From assembly GCA_965153455.1 (NCBI GenBank), contig OZ234504.1, positions 6,448,001-6,512,000 of the forward strand: a stretch of 64,000 bases of DNA, given 5' to 3'. The notes beneath the pieces were generated by a model, which did no database searches, was not told the DNA's origin, and saw only the letters and a list, made by a program, of their open reading frames with translations. The stretch comes from Sphagnum compactum. Its lineage: Eukaryota; Bryophyta; Sphagnopsida; Sphagnales. The translations under genes were made by a program, and so were the position numbers. Positions within the stretch are counted from its first letter, which is position 1, and each line of letters opens with the position of its first letter. This document shows, in pieces, positions 34,710 to 45,660 of the stretch.

Positions 34710-36058
34710 GGTATTATGGAACATGCACGAGGGTGGTGTTTATAAACTAGAAATGGTGTACAAATACTAGAGCTATTTCAGGATGCTGACCTTGTCTTAT
34801 TAACCGAAACCTGGCACTTCCCAGGCCAACATTTGCCACACGTTGAAGGGTTTGACTCACTTGCGATAATGCGCACTGTGCAGCCGGGAAGAACAAAAGC
34901 GATAAAACATAGCGGGGGGGTTGCTGTTTACTTTCGCAACCACCTTGCCCCAAACTTGTCACAGTGGAAGGAGGAAGCCACGACTTTTATCTATGGTTAC
35001 GGGTCAGCAGGGGTGCTGCCCCTGATTTGTATGTCTGCGTAGTGTATGTTGCCCCTATTGGCTCCAAACACGAGAACAAATCCTTGTTCCAAAACCTGGC
35101 AGCAAATATTGCTGAAGTTCAAACTCTAGGGGGCATAGTATTATTGGGAGGGGATTTTAATGCGCGAACTGCAACGTTACCAGATACCATCGACATTAGT
35201 GACCTTTGTGAATTGTTACAGGCGCCTGAGCTCGCTCAGACTGAGCAACCAAGTGTTATGGCTAAACGACAGAACCGCGAGCTCCTAAACGTATGTTGTG
35301 ACGCTGAGTTGCTCATCCTCAACGGCCGGACACCTGGCGACGAATCAGGGGAGTTCACTTGCTTGGCAAATGGGGGGCGTAACACTATTGATTATATTGT
35401 TGGCTCACCTACAATTTGGCAAGTTGCTACACACCTCGAGGTGATAATAGACGACACTTGCTATTGCGCGATGGGGGGAGACTTTGACCGCAGGCCATTA
35501 CGCCTACGGTTGAACATCGATTATAGCTTTGTTGAGCCACAACATACAGTTGTAATAAAAAAATTCTTACCTAGGTTCAAATATGATAAATCAAAAGCTG
35601 AAAAGTATCAGCTTGCCTTAGCAGCGAATCTTGGAAACCTATGGGTTGCTGATTCAATCCAGCATCTGGGGGCAGACGGGTTAGTTGACCTACTACAGCA
35701 ATGCGTGGGTGCTGCAGCAGAGTCTACTTTTGGCAATAAGCCTTCGGGAGGAAACTGCAGAGCGTGACATTGCCATAAACCCTGGTTTGATGCTGATTGT
35801 CGTATAGCGAAGCAGGAGTTGAAGCTCTGGCTAAAAGCCAACCCTGATTCGCGCGCCGCTAAACATCAGGCAAGTAAACTTAAAAATTTATTAAAAAAGA
35901 AAAGAATTTTTTGGGAAACTGTAAGAGCTCAACATATGTGTACGCTTACCAAGGTGGATGCACTCTCGTACTGGAAAAAGTACTGGCCAAGGGCACCCGT
36001 TGTGGACAAAATCAGTGCAGCTACGCTTTTGGAAGGCTTCCGTGGGCTAGTTGGCTAG
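34710..36058 (+). pseudogene. LINE endonuclease domain and linker, broken
   Basis: An exonuclease/endonuclease/phosphatase fold that would nick target DNA for reverse transcription. The first part is in one frame (LLTETWHFPG, GGVAVYFRNHLAP); near 34985 the frame changes and continues as YVCVVYVAPIGS, then LLGGDFNART (catalytic GDFN), then GRNTIDYIVGS and GGDFDRRPLRL, the counterpart of the terminal S-D-H box. A TGA at 35765-35767 interrupts it just before PWFDADCRIAKQEL, and a TAG at 36056-36058 ends the linker. The His of the last box appears changed. Confidence 0.88.
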
Positions 36059-36131
36059 TCTCTGCGAATTGATCATTCAGCCCAGGTGACGGAACCTCCA
36101 CCCAGCCACACCCTAAACACAGATATCACAC

Positions 36132-37616
36132 TTGCTAAGCTGGGCGCTGAAGAAGCTACAAAGGAATAAGGCTGATGGTTTGGATGGTATGAAAGCCGAG
36201 TTCATTTTGGATGCGGGAGAGCTGCTACACATGCCACTATTGACAATGTTCAACTGCTTTCTGGCGAAAGGCTTTCCAGAAACCCTTTCCACTTGGGTGG
36301 TCCACGCACTCTTTAAAGGGGTCGATGCCTCCGAATTTGACAACTATAGGGGGATAACTGTTAGGCCTATCCTAGCAAAGCTGTTCGCTATGATCCTTGA
36401 CAAAAGGCTGAGCAAGTGGGCTGAACAACATGGGCTGCGTGCCAAGGGTCAAGCTGGGTTTCGCAAAGATTATCGCACTACTGACCAACTCTTCATACTG
36501 CAAACTTTGATAGAACAAAGCAAGGCAAAAAAGAAGCCACTCTATTGTTGCTTTGTGGACTTCAAAAAGGCGTTCGATACTGTGCAACGTGAAGTGTTGT
36601 GGGAGGTGTTGGCTAGCCTCAGGGTGGAGGGATGCTTCTTGCGATGCCTACAGGCGATGTATACCAAGGATACCGTATGCATCAACCACCCAAGCGAAGG
36701 TGTCACCTCCAGCTTTAGGTGCCAACAAGGTGTGAAGCAAAGTTGCCCTCTCAACCCCCTATTGTTTGGGCTATATTTGGATGCCCTGGAAGGGCACTTG
36801 GACGGCAAAAAATGCGATGCACCGACCCTAGCAAATGTGCACGTATGGTTGTTGCTTTTTGTAGATGACCTTGTTTTGATGTCGGAGTCAGAGGTGGGAC
36901 TATAGCACCAGTTAAACGCGCTCCAGCAATTCTGTGCTGAACGTGGACTTACAATGAACGTGAAAAAAACAAAAGTCATGGTGTTCAATTCTGCTGACCC
37001 ATGCCAAGAGTTTGTGTTTGAAGGTGATGTTATTGAGCGTGTGCAGACCTTCAAATACCTAGGGATCCTGTTCGAAGCCACCCCGAACCCGGACAGTGCA
37101 GTGGAACATCTAGCAGCTGCCAGTAGGCATTCGCTGTTCGCATTGAACCACCGTTTTGCGGAGCTACGTATTATGGACGTCCAGTTACGTTGTGATCTCT
37201 TCAACATGTTGGTGCGTTCCACAACAGGTTATGCCTGTGAGGTTTGGGTGGACTCTAAGAAAATAGAGGCTATTGAAGTAGTGTACCGAGGGTTCCTCAA
37301 GTCCTTGCTCGGGGTGCAAAAAACAACTAGCACGTCCATCGTGGTGACATAATTTGGCAAATTCCCCTTTGAACACTTTGCATGGGGACAAGCGTTGTTG
37401 TACTATAATCGTGTGAGCACGGTCACTAAAGACTGCATCTTGGGCAAGGCATGGGAAGCCCAACTCGCTATGCTTGCTGCGAGAAAAAACTGTTGGGCTA
37501 GATCCGTGAAAAAATGGCTACTCAAGAATCAGCCCCAAGAGGTGGTAGGTTTTTTGCTTCCGGTTCAACTGTCGTTGGAAACGACGCTTAAGCTTGCAAC
37601 GACCCGTGTGCTCTAG
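36132..37616 (+). pseudogene. LINE reverse transcriptase and C-terminal region, broken
   Basis: The reverse transcriptase has its canonical motifs in order: NKADGLDGMKAEF (fingers), FDNYRGITVRPILAKL, FVDFKKAFDTV (catalytic Asp), QQGVKQSCPLNPLLFGLYLD, and LLLFVDDLVLMSES, where FVDD is the catalytic pair. After a TAG at 36903-36905 the same frame continues with LTMNVKKTKVMVF and TFKYLGILFE (thumb). A TAA at 37350-37352 and a TAG at 37614-37616 follow. It lies downstream of the endonuclease with a frame change between 36058 and 36132. It would copy element RNA at the nick if intact. Confidence 0.92.
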
Positions 37617-38340
37617 GCGAGGACTGCTCAACCGCTAAGAACGGCTCCTGAAACAACGCACATACACCTGACCCGTCTAGCAGGGGTGAGAGGCTGGGCG
37701 GAGAGCCAAGTACTTTGGTGCAATGTGCACAACGTATGGGTGGGAGTTCAAATGGCTCAGCTGGCCGCGCTACAATTAGTGCAGCCGGTTGGTGCTAGAT
37801 CTACGACAGGAGGCCCGATCAACCAGGAGGCTAGGGCCCCACCCCCTCTAGGTTTTCCCCACACAATATTGAGTGGAAAAAGGGTGAAGGATAATATGCG
37901 GTTGGCTTACATTGAAAATCTCTTTTCCAACCGCGAGATCGGGACCAGCGTGCAGATAAGATATTTGCGCTTCAAGGGTATGTTGTACGAGAGTGAAAGC
38001 TACTTGTGTGACATCAGTTACGGAAAGCTCTGGCCCGATTTCGATGTGGTAACACGCAGCTTGAGGTAGTGCTAGGTGCGTGGAAGGACGTGCCATACGC
38101 AGAGAGGCTTTGTTGAGGCTACGATTTGGGGAAGGTTGAGGATAAGAGCACTTGCTTCTTGTTTGTCCAAATACACAGAAAATTAGGGAACGCTTTTGTT
38201 CGACCCTGCCCCTCACCCACACTAACACTCTTGCTGAGCTCATGCAGACTACAAACACGGTCGCCCTGGCCAAATTTGTGGCATGTTGCCAGTACTAGAG
38301 GACAATCTGTCCTCCATGATCTACCTTTCGTCTAATGGAC

Positions 38341-39353
38341 TCTCTGGTCCCAAACGGACGTAAAATTGTAAACAGTAAACAGATTCAGAATGTGAGAGAT
38401 ATTGATTTTAAAGTGATTTTTGCGGCTGAAAATTCAAATAAATTAAAAAAACCAGGTTTTGGAAAGAAAAATCTGTTGAGGATGTGGTAACACTTTGGCC
38501 AATGATACAGGCCACACTAGTACTAATGAACAGATGTGAATGTGTAGAGTTAAGCCCTGGGGTGGGGGCCATTCACAAAAGAAGGGACCTAGAATGAGGC
38601 CATGGTCAAGTATGGACCCATGTTTTGGCAATGTTCCCCACCTAGGGGCTTTACCCATCATAGAGTATAAGGTGAACATTATCATGAACAAAACATAGGT
38701 AGATTCAGAAACATAAGAGGGGAGTATTCTTACGGCTAAGTCTCCTTAATATCTAATGCCGTATAAGCTGACGTAATTAAAATCCCTCCTCTTTTTAATC
38801 TTTTCCAGCAGAGATATCCATAGATATAAGGTGCCCTCAAAATGCAATAGTAATTGCTCAGAGTCCTTTCCATAACAAGTTGTAGCTGTTACTTGTGTAG
38901 CTTTCAGTTGTGATACTTGTGTATTTTGTGAGAAAGACTACACACACAAATATATATATTTATAATCTTCTCTTCTCAATTCACATTATCTCCCCTTCCA
39001 TTCATCAAATGGCTGACATATCCCATTCTACGAATATTTCTTTACGACTTTGTGACTATTTTCCTATCTGCCATCTTTTGTCAGTTTGTGGATTCATCAA
39101 ACCCTCCACAATTTGCTACAGTGTAAGCAGAGGTGCCATATATGCCTTAATCAGGCATCAGCTGCAAGTGGGCATTTCAAAAAGTGAAAATGCCGCCCAT
39201 GGAGGTGGCCATTTCACTTCTCAAAATGCCTATCGTACTTCTTTTAAAAAATCGTGATACCTGGTGGGTACCTGGCAGGTATGATGGTTTAAACTTTTTT
39301 AAAAGTAAAAAGTGAGTTGAATTTTATGCCATCTAACGCCCTCAGTCCAGGCT
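38341..39353. other. Non-coding flank right of the LINE, with a dispersed repeat
   Basis: No gene is supported. At about 38549-38615 the sequence taagccctggggtggggg, cattcacaaaagaagg and gaccta resembles a block at about 39799-39865, in the same orientation. Confidence 0.4.
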
Positions 39354-39409
39354 GTTCCTGAAATAACCGGCCCTTGCCTCTTACCTCAAGGGACGGTTAT
39401 TTCAGGAAC
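39354..39409. repeat. Inverted repeat with 23-bp stem and 10-base loop
   Basis: The left arm 39354-39376 and right arm 39387-39409 are reverse complements with a single mismatch (22 of 23). The arms read gttcctgaaataacc plus eight bases. As RNA this would form a long stable hairpin; as DNA, a cruciform. It lies in intergenic sequence, with a smaller gcccc/ggggc inverted repeat directly after it (39410-39426). It could be a foldback transposon relic, a small-RNA precursor or a terminator-like structure; nothing here decides. Confidence 0.9.
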
Positions 39410-40139
39410 GCCCCATCCCTGGGGCATTACTCCACACATAAATTTCCATTAAAGTGTTGCTCAACTGTTCTCTTGTCTTTTTTGTTCTTTGCATTTTTTC
39501 AATTTTAATCTTTGCCCTTTGCTGCTTGCATGCATCTCCTTCGCCATACCATAAAATACTTGGAGAATTGTGCATATTTGCAGGTTGCTTATATCCATGA
39601 ATATCCCTCCTCCAGAACAAAAGGGATATTATGCCTACTCCTTAAGAGTAAGAGGGTTGGGGTAAAGCACAAAGGTGGGAACATTCCCAAAATACAGGGT
39701 GAGGGATGAAAACCTTATCCTACCCCATTGTGCACTCATTGTGTCACAACTTTCAGACCAACAGAGCAAAAGTTATTGAATATAGAGTGATTTTGTGTAG
39801 GGTAAAGCCCTAGGGTGAGGGCATTTTCAAAATAAAGGGCCTCGGACGAGGTGATAACCAAGTCCAGCCTCCAGGTCCTGCCCGATCCGTGAAACCCGGA
39901 AGCGTTTCCCGCGATCTCGGGCGGCCACAGATGCGTGAAACTTCCGCGCGGCAAGGGATCGATCGATCAGTGGATCACCGCACAAGATGGCTTTCTGATT
40001 ACGGGATTAACTTGGGTCGGCAAAGGAAACGATTCTACCTGCGCTTTTGCAGTGGGCAATGTCGCCATTTGGCATGCTGAGAGAGCGAGAGAGAGAGAGA
40101 GAGAGAGCGCGAGACAGACACTCAAGGGCAGGGTCTTTT
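39410..40139. other. Non-coding segment with a GA microsatellite
   Basis: It contains a second block of the 38549-type repeat near 39799 and a related one near 39656. It also contains a short GC-rich stretch (39890-40070) with an open frame MKLPRGKGSIDQWITAQDG, unlike its flanks in composition, and a (GA)n run at about 40078-40112. I do not recognise the open frame. Confidence 0.4.
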
Positions 40140-40240
40140 GAGGTAGGTGGTCTCACGATCATCCACAAGAGGACTTAGCCAAATTTGGCTACAAGTAAGA
40201 GAGGAAAATAGAAAAATTTCAGGAATCCTACTGTATTTTC
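40140..40240 (-). repeat. Dispersed repeat shared with 60870-60950 in opposite orientation
   Basis: The minus strand reads cctctcttacttgtagccaa, atttggctaagtcctcttgt and then g.atgatc. Near 60880 the plus strand reads cctctctgacctgtagccaa, attttgctaagttctcttgt and then cggtgatc. Both translate to SSLTCSQI.LS.LV.D, so the shared unit may once have been coding or may simply be a conserved non-coding repeat. Confidence 0.75.
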
Positions 40241-42530
40241 TGGGGATATGCTGCTCAAGTGAGATCTGAGATCTAGGAAATAGCTTTTGAAGCTTGAAAC
40301 AGTGGAAAAATCTCAACACTCACGCTCAATTGGAGATTCTCTTTCATACACATGGATCCGATCCCCGTAGTACCTATCTCATGATGGAACCGACTTCGGC
40401 AACCACTCCTGACTGCTGCCCTACAGCGCCATAATAAACTGCTGCTCCTGCTGCTGCAGACATGGAAAAATCCCTAGCAAATGCAAGCAAGCAACTCTGG
40501 GTCTTAATGGATTTGATACCCACTGTTTGAAACAATTTTGCAATAACAGTTATTCCCACGATTTTGCACTTGGGTGAAGAATAGTAGTAGTAGTAGTACA
40601 GAGCATCGTCACACAGCTCTTGCTTGATTCCAAGACCAGAGGGGAAATTCGTCATCATAGTTTTGGAATTGGAAAATGGTGGAACTCTTGTGCTAAGCCT
40701 CAAGATGTTTGCTGGGTTGTTTTATGGAGGTTTGACAAGGGTGAAGCGTACCTCAATATGTATATGAAAGAAATTGAATTGCACCTTCTCCATTCAAGAA
40801 ACAAATCTCTCTTTCATCTTGGAATCCAATTGATCTAGATAGTCATCTTGAAGTAAATTCCTCATCATGCCATTATTTGTGTTGCACCTTTTGTCTTAAG
40901 AGATTGGGTGTTTGTAATCAATTGCCTTACCACAAGCAACAATATAATTCAGTACAATCAGCACAACCTCTTCTTCAAATCCCAAGACTTTGGATTGAAT
41001 TGGATGATCCCATTGAGCTTGCCATTGTAGAAAAGAAATTTGAAGTTGACATTTCCTCATAAAACATGTTAATTTGACATTCCTATACAAGCCTGCATTT
41101 TATAGATGTAAGGCAATACTGTGTGCATTTGCTAATAACAAACCAAACTCAGATGACAAAGTTCTGAGACTGCCTGGAAGTAGAATTGGCCATGGATTTT
41201 GGCAATTGGGCATGTCTTTAGTTTGCTACTCATCATCAGCTTTGCTCATAGCAAACTGTTGAATGATAAAGTGACCTACTTACCTTTTTTGTCCAATTCA
41301 TGTGAAAATTTGCATGCTGTGTCCATCATCATGTGCACAAGCCTCGTGGTCGCAAAAGATGTATTGATAAAAAGTTCTGCATCCAACCAACAAACCACAT
41401 TAATCAGATACTTTGTGTTCCACAAGATTTATCTTCTTCCAACTGCAAATCATACACAAGAGAGAGGGTCGTCACAATGGAACATACCTTGAACCTTTCA
41501 TGATTGCAAAGCATTGAATGGGCTTGAGATGCTAGAAACAAAAGAGAACAGAATCCATAGAGGAGATGGACTGTTGGGATTGTGCCAATAAGCAATGTCT
41601 GCAACAGCAGATACTATCAGTGCCAGTCACTCAATGACTAACACTCCAACACATGATCCAGAGTTGATCTGCAAGTTTTCCAAGAGGGTCCTTAATCACT
41701 CCATGCAGATATAAGGATAAAGTTGAAAATAACTAGCACTTGAGTTTTTTCTTCACCAGTCTCTCTTCTCTTGAAACATAATATCATCTCCATTCGATGT
41801 TTGGTAGCTGACTGTGAGAGCTCAAACCGTGCAGGTATACCTTGGCACTATCAGTGTTTTCAAGTTGCACTCAGAACTCCACTGTAAAGATCAATAGAAG
41901 TATCATGCATGTCAGTGATTACTTGCCCCACACTTGCTCACAGTGTTGGACCAAGTAGAGAGTTCCAACAACAGTTTGATTGCTACAATCCAGTCTACCT
42001 CAGTGGCCCCACTGACCACATACCTGCAGCTTCAAAATTTCCTGGGGGAAAAACAGGTAACCACTAACCACATGCATGGTCCTCAATTACAGTCATCAGA
42101 ACTTGTCTACCTGAGGAAAAAGATCCCACAATGAGTTGGCAGATCAACATGACATCATTCCATCTACCCAGGTCTGGCCTCTCTTGGCTGCCACCAGGTT
42201 TTGAATCTACACATCATTGTACCGAAAATTTTGCAACTTCATATTTTACTCATTTCTATTTCCAGCTTATTGTGTCACAAACACACACATGTGATGTTTA
42301 GATACCCTTGGAATTATTGAAGAGCCAGTGGAGAATCTAAAGCTGCAGACCCTGATCAAACAAGTAGCTGTATGGAGAGCTTGATGTATACTCTCAGAAG
42401 AATGCACATGCATCTAACTTCCTGGACACTCTTCCAAGTTTCAAAAAGCTCCAAAGAGGATGTCTGGGCACAACTGTTCAGTCCAAAAAGAATGCCATTA
42501 ATTGGTCATTACTCCCACAATACAGCATTT
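40241..42530. other. Region downstream of peroxiredoxin Q; no supported gene
   Basis: About 2.3 kb without recognised coding sequence. The right end should contain the 3' UTR of the minus-strand peroxiredoxin Q gene. A (tag)n-type short run lies near 40579-40600. Short frames on both strands have no recognisable domain. Confidence 0.35.
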
Positions 42531-45223
42531 CTAACCTTGAAGGATTTTCAGGGTCTCTACAATGTGCTTATCAGGTTCAAACTGGTTGTTGAAAATCAGC
42601 TGCACTTTCCCATCCTTATCTATGACATAGGTCTGACGTCCAGCTAGTGCTCCAAAAAAATCAGTTGGAATTCCCCAATCTTTCCTCAACTTGTTCCCCT
42701 CATCACTGAGCAGAGTGAATGGCAACCTGTATTTCTTCTGAAATGCCTGCCACATTAAAAGAAAAACTGGAAGTCAGATGAGCTTTCCCAACTCCACAAA
42801 TTGTCAGCATTGTTCAAACCAAACAAGCATGCAACTTCATTGTCCAGAAACCATGGGTCATGATCACCAAGGTTCACAAATTCCACTCTCTTTGCCTATA
42901 GACCTGTGACTCATGTCAGTGATTAGATGCATGGTTCAACATCAGACAGAAGGAGCCAATTTCATTACCTTGTGAGATTCTGGAGTATCACCACTCACTC
43001 CCACAACTTCAGCACCTGACTTCTTGAACTTCTCATATGAGTCCCTAAATGCACATGCCTGCATTCCACCACATTACTTAATTGGCAAGACACTTGAGGA
43101 TAGTGAGAGATACTTCTGACATCAAGCAGGTTCTTATGACATGGCCAATAATCCATGGAAGCAGAATCATCCATGTTGGACAAACTGTTTCCATCTCTAG
43201 CATGCTAAGAGGCTCATCAGCTCTTCAGGGCTAATAAAGTATGTAATGTCCAAATCTATTAGGCATGCTTGAAAATCTTGCAAAAAAGGGAACCATGACT
43301 CTGGGGGACATACCTGCTTTGTGCAAGAAGGACTCTCATCAGCAGGGTAGAAGTAGAGCACCAAAGGCTTGCCCTTGAACTTGTCTAGGTTCACAAGGCG
43401 ACCATCTTGATCCTTCAAACCAACAGGAGGAACTACATCGCCAACCGAAATCTACAATGTGTACAACCCTAACCATGAGTATCTCTGGTTGCAGCTCTTG
43501 TTTCTCCCAGTAACATATCTATGTCAGCCGAAAACATTGGAAAGTCTGTCAAAAAGGACAGTAAACCATTCCCACCATGGAAAAAGAAGCTACTAGGAAC
43601 AAGCACATCCAACAATCAGATCAAATTGAGAAGATGCAAACAGAAGACAAAAGCGAAAGATACAGAGCAAGGCAGTATTTGTTGCTTCCAATGAGAAATG
43701 TTAAGAAACTCTTAAATGGCAGCAATCAGAGGGTAAGACTGATCACTTCATCACTCTTATACACAACGGGACAAGTGATAAGTTTTGGCTAAAATAGCAA
43801 GAAGTCTACTCCAAGAGATGGTTTAGTACAGAAAAAAAAATAGTATAATGCTGAAGAGAAAAGTACAAACATGACATTTCACATGGAAGAATCACAAATC
43901 AAAACATGTTAGAACTGACTTGCAATTTAATTGTAAGAATACCCCAATACAGAAGGAACCCAGCAGGACTCCTTTCTTGATCATCTTCTGTAGACTCAAG
44001 AAAATAAAATACAAGAAAAATACCTTCATTCTCAGCAGAAGAGTAGCTGCTGGGTGTTTGTGTTTCAACACAAACCTCAATGCAAAACCCTCTGCTTGCT
44101 AAAGGATTAATGACTGAACTGCAGTCTGTGCAACCAATAACTATTGGCTCTAAAGCTGTCTTGAAAAACACCAAACTTGGCTTGCTATGATGTAAGCCTT
44201 CAGCAGAATGTGCGACCTCAAGACTTAGAAAGGTGTGGGGATCATTGTCAAAACATGTCAGAGTATACATGCCCAGAGATGTTGGCTAGCTAAGAGACCA
44301 AGTCATAGGCTGAATCACAAGAGGTAATTGAGAAGTAAGTTGTGACCTATGGGAATCTGCAATCAAAGATGCCACATAATTCTCTTAGAAGCTAATTAGC
44401 TTTGAATTAAGAGGAGGTGATCCTAACAGTTAGCACCAGCATACACAACAGTAGAGAGCTGTACAACAGCAACTTCCTCTCACTTTCGGAAAATCTAAAG
44501 GGAGGATGCCTCATTATTCTTGTGAGATTTCCTAAATCTTACTAATTGCGGTATATGACTTCCGCAATCCAAAATCCAAAATGTAAGAACTCTCCTTCCA
44601 GAGCCAAAAGTGTGCAAAGGATCATGCAGCCGTAACATACAAGGACATAATTCTGTAAAATCCATAGCTGTACTAACTCCGCCATGAAGCATAAGAACCG
44701 GAGAAATAAGAGTTTGAAAGCAGCATTGGTAACCTGTTTCTGCCATTATTGCATTGTTTGAAACTTTCAAGCAAACAAGCAAACAAATTTGAACCACACC
44801 AATGGTATTATTATACCAATCCCGCATGAAAGAATCGCAGAAAAAAAAAATGCAGGACGCAGAGCGTGTAAGAGGGTAAGGAAAGTTAGGAGTTCTTATT
44901 CTTATGTTTGGTTAATATGCCTATCGTTACTATCTGTATAGTGGAGCAACCTTGCAGCGAGGGGTGATGACAAGCTGCTGCTGCTGCTGCTGCTGTCGAG
45001 AATTGAGAGGACGCAATTGCGTAGGATTAGAGGAAGAAGAAACAAGCCTGGTAGAAAACAGGTCCGACTGCGAAAAAGCTCCACATGATGACGAGGCGCC
45101 TGTACTTCCGATGTTGAGTTTTACTGCTGCCGCATTGGAAGAAGAGGACGCTGCTGCACCATTACGGACGACGAGCGATGCACGCGGCGCCGTCGCGCAC
45201 AGGAATTGCGAGCAAGCGGCCAT
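42531..45223 (-). CDS. PRXQ: Chloroplast peroxiredoxin Q
   Basis: Thiol peroxidase that reduces H2O2 and alkyl hydroperoxides in the chloroplast with thioredoxin. Exons: 45223-44951, 43451-43314, 43058-42969 and 42746-42531, all phase 0, 238 residues. Exon 1 is a transit peptide rich in Ser/Ala/Asn/Gln (MAACSQFLCATAPRAS and a seven-Gln run coded by a CTG/CAG repeat), ending TPRCK. The mature part has the thioredoxin-like fold: VVLYFYPADE-type strand LVLYFYPADESPSCTKQ with peroxidatic Cys about 134, and the resolving Cys five residues later (CTKQAC, about 139) as in the Q subclass. FTLLSDEGNKLRKDWG and GRQTYVIDKDGKVQLI follow, then the end ILQG-stop. Intron 1 is about 1.5 kb with a somewhat weak donor (gttgct). 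All catalytic residues are present, so it should be functional. Confidence 0.95.
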
Positions 45224-45660
45224 GGCTGCTGATCAACGAAACTAACGCAAGAAAACAACGCAGCAAAGCAGCGGCAACGAAGAAGAAGAAGACGAAGCAG
45301 CGGCAGCAACAGGGGCGTAGCAACTGAAGAGCACTACTGCTAGCGAAGAACACATCAAAGACTTTTCGACGATTCTTGGATTTACAAATTCGAAGATTTG
45401 GAACAAGGATTTTGGGAAGATAGTCAGGAATTCGAAGATTATGACTGGACAGCTGCACGAATTAGGAGATTTGGACGAACGATTTTGTAAAGATATTCAG
45501 GAATTCGAAGATTTTAACAGGACAGATCTAAAATTTGCGAAATCGAAGATTTTGAGGATATCCAGAAACCCCGGTGGCTCTACGAATACCACAAATTTTA
45601 ACCAACAAGACCGTACGCCCTACACCTAGTCTCTTATTATCATTATTATGATTTAAAAAA
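45224..45660. promoter_or_regulatory. Upstream region of peroxiredoxin Q with a direct repeat
   Basis: This should hold the leader and promoter of peroxiredoxin Q (minus strand). Two direct copies of a unit gata.tcaggaattcgaagat, followed by t.tgac/aaca.ggacag, lie at about 45418-45452 and 45492-45526, about 74 bp apart. gaa/aag triplet-rich sequence near the start codon is consistent with a 5' UTR. No TATA box is assigned. Confidence 0.4.

Larger units (their letters stand above)
34640..38340 (+). mobile_element. Decayed non-LTR retrotransposon (LINE)
   Basis: An apurinic-type endonuclease is followed by a reverse transcriptase in one orientation, the order of ORF2 in LINEs. Edges are estimated from where coding similarity begins (about 34700) and where GC-richer sequence gives way to AT-rich flank (about 38340). 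No poly-A tail or target duplication is clear. Several stops and at least two frame changes make it inactive. The 3' part (37620-38340) still reads in pieces, for example TSVQIRYLRFKGMLYESESY. Confidence 0.88.

Noticed and set aside
36542-37222. 226-codon minus-strand frame
   Set aside because: Antisense to the LINE reverse transcriptase; no independent signal.
39890-40080. Possible bacterial or organelle-derived segment because of its GC-rich open frame
   Set aside because: Only about 150 bp, no recognised protein, and it runs straight into a GA microsatellite; transfer cannot be supported.
43577-44900. Open frames within peroxiredoxin Q intron 1
   Set aside because: Short, on both strands, without homology; ordinary intron sequence.
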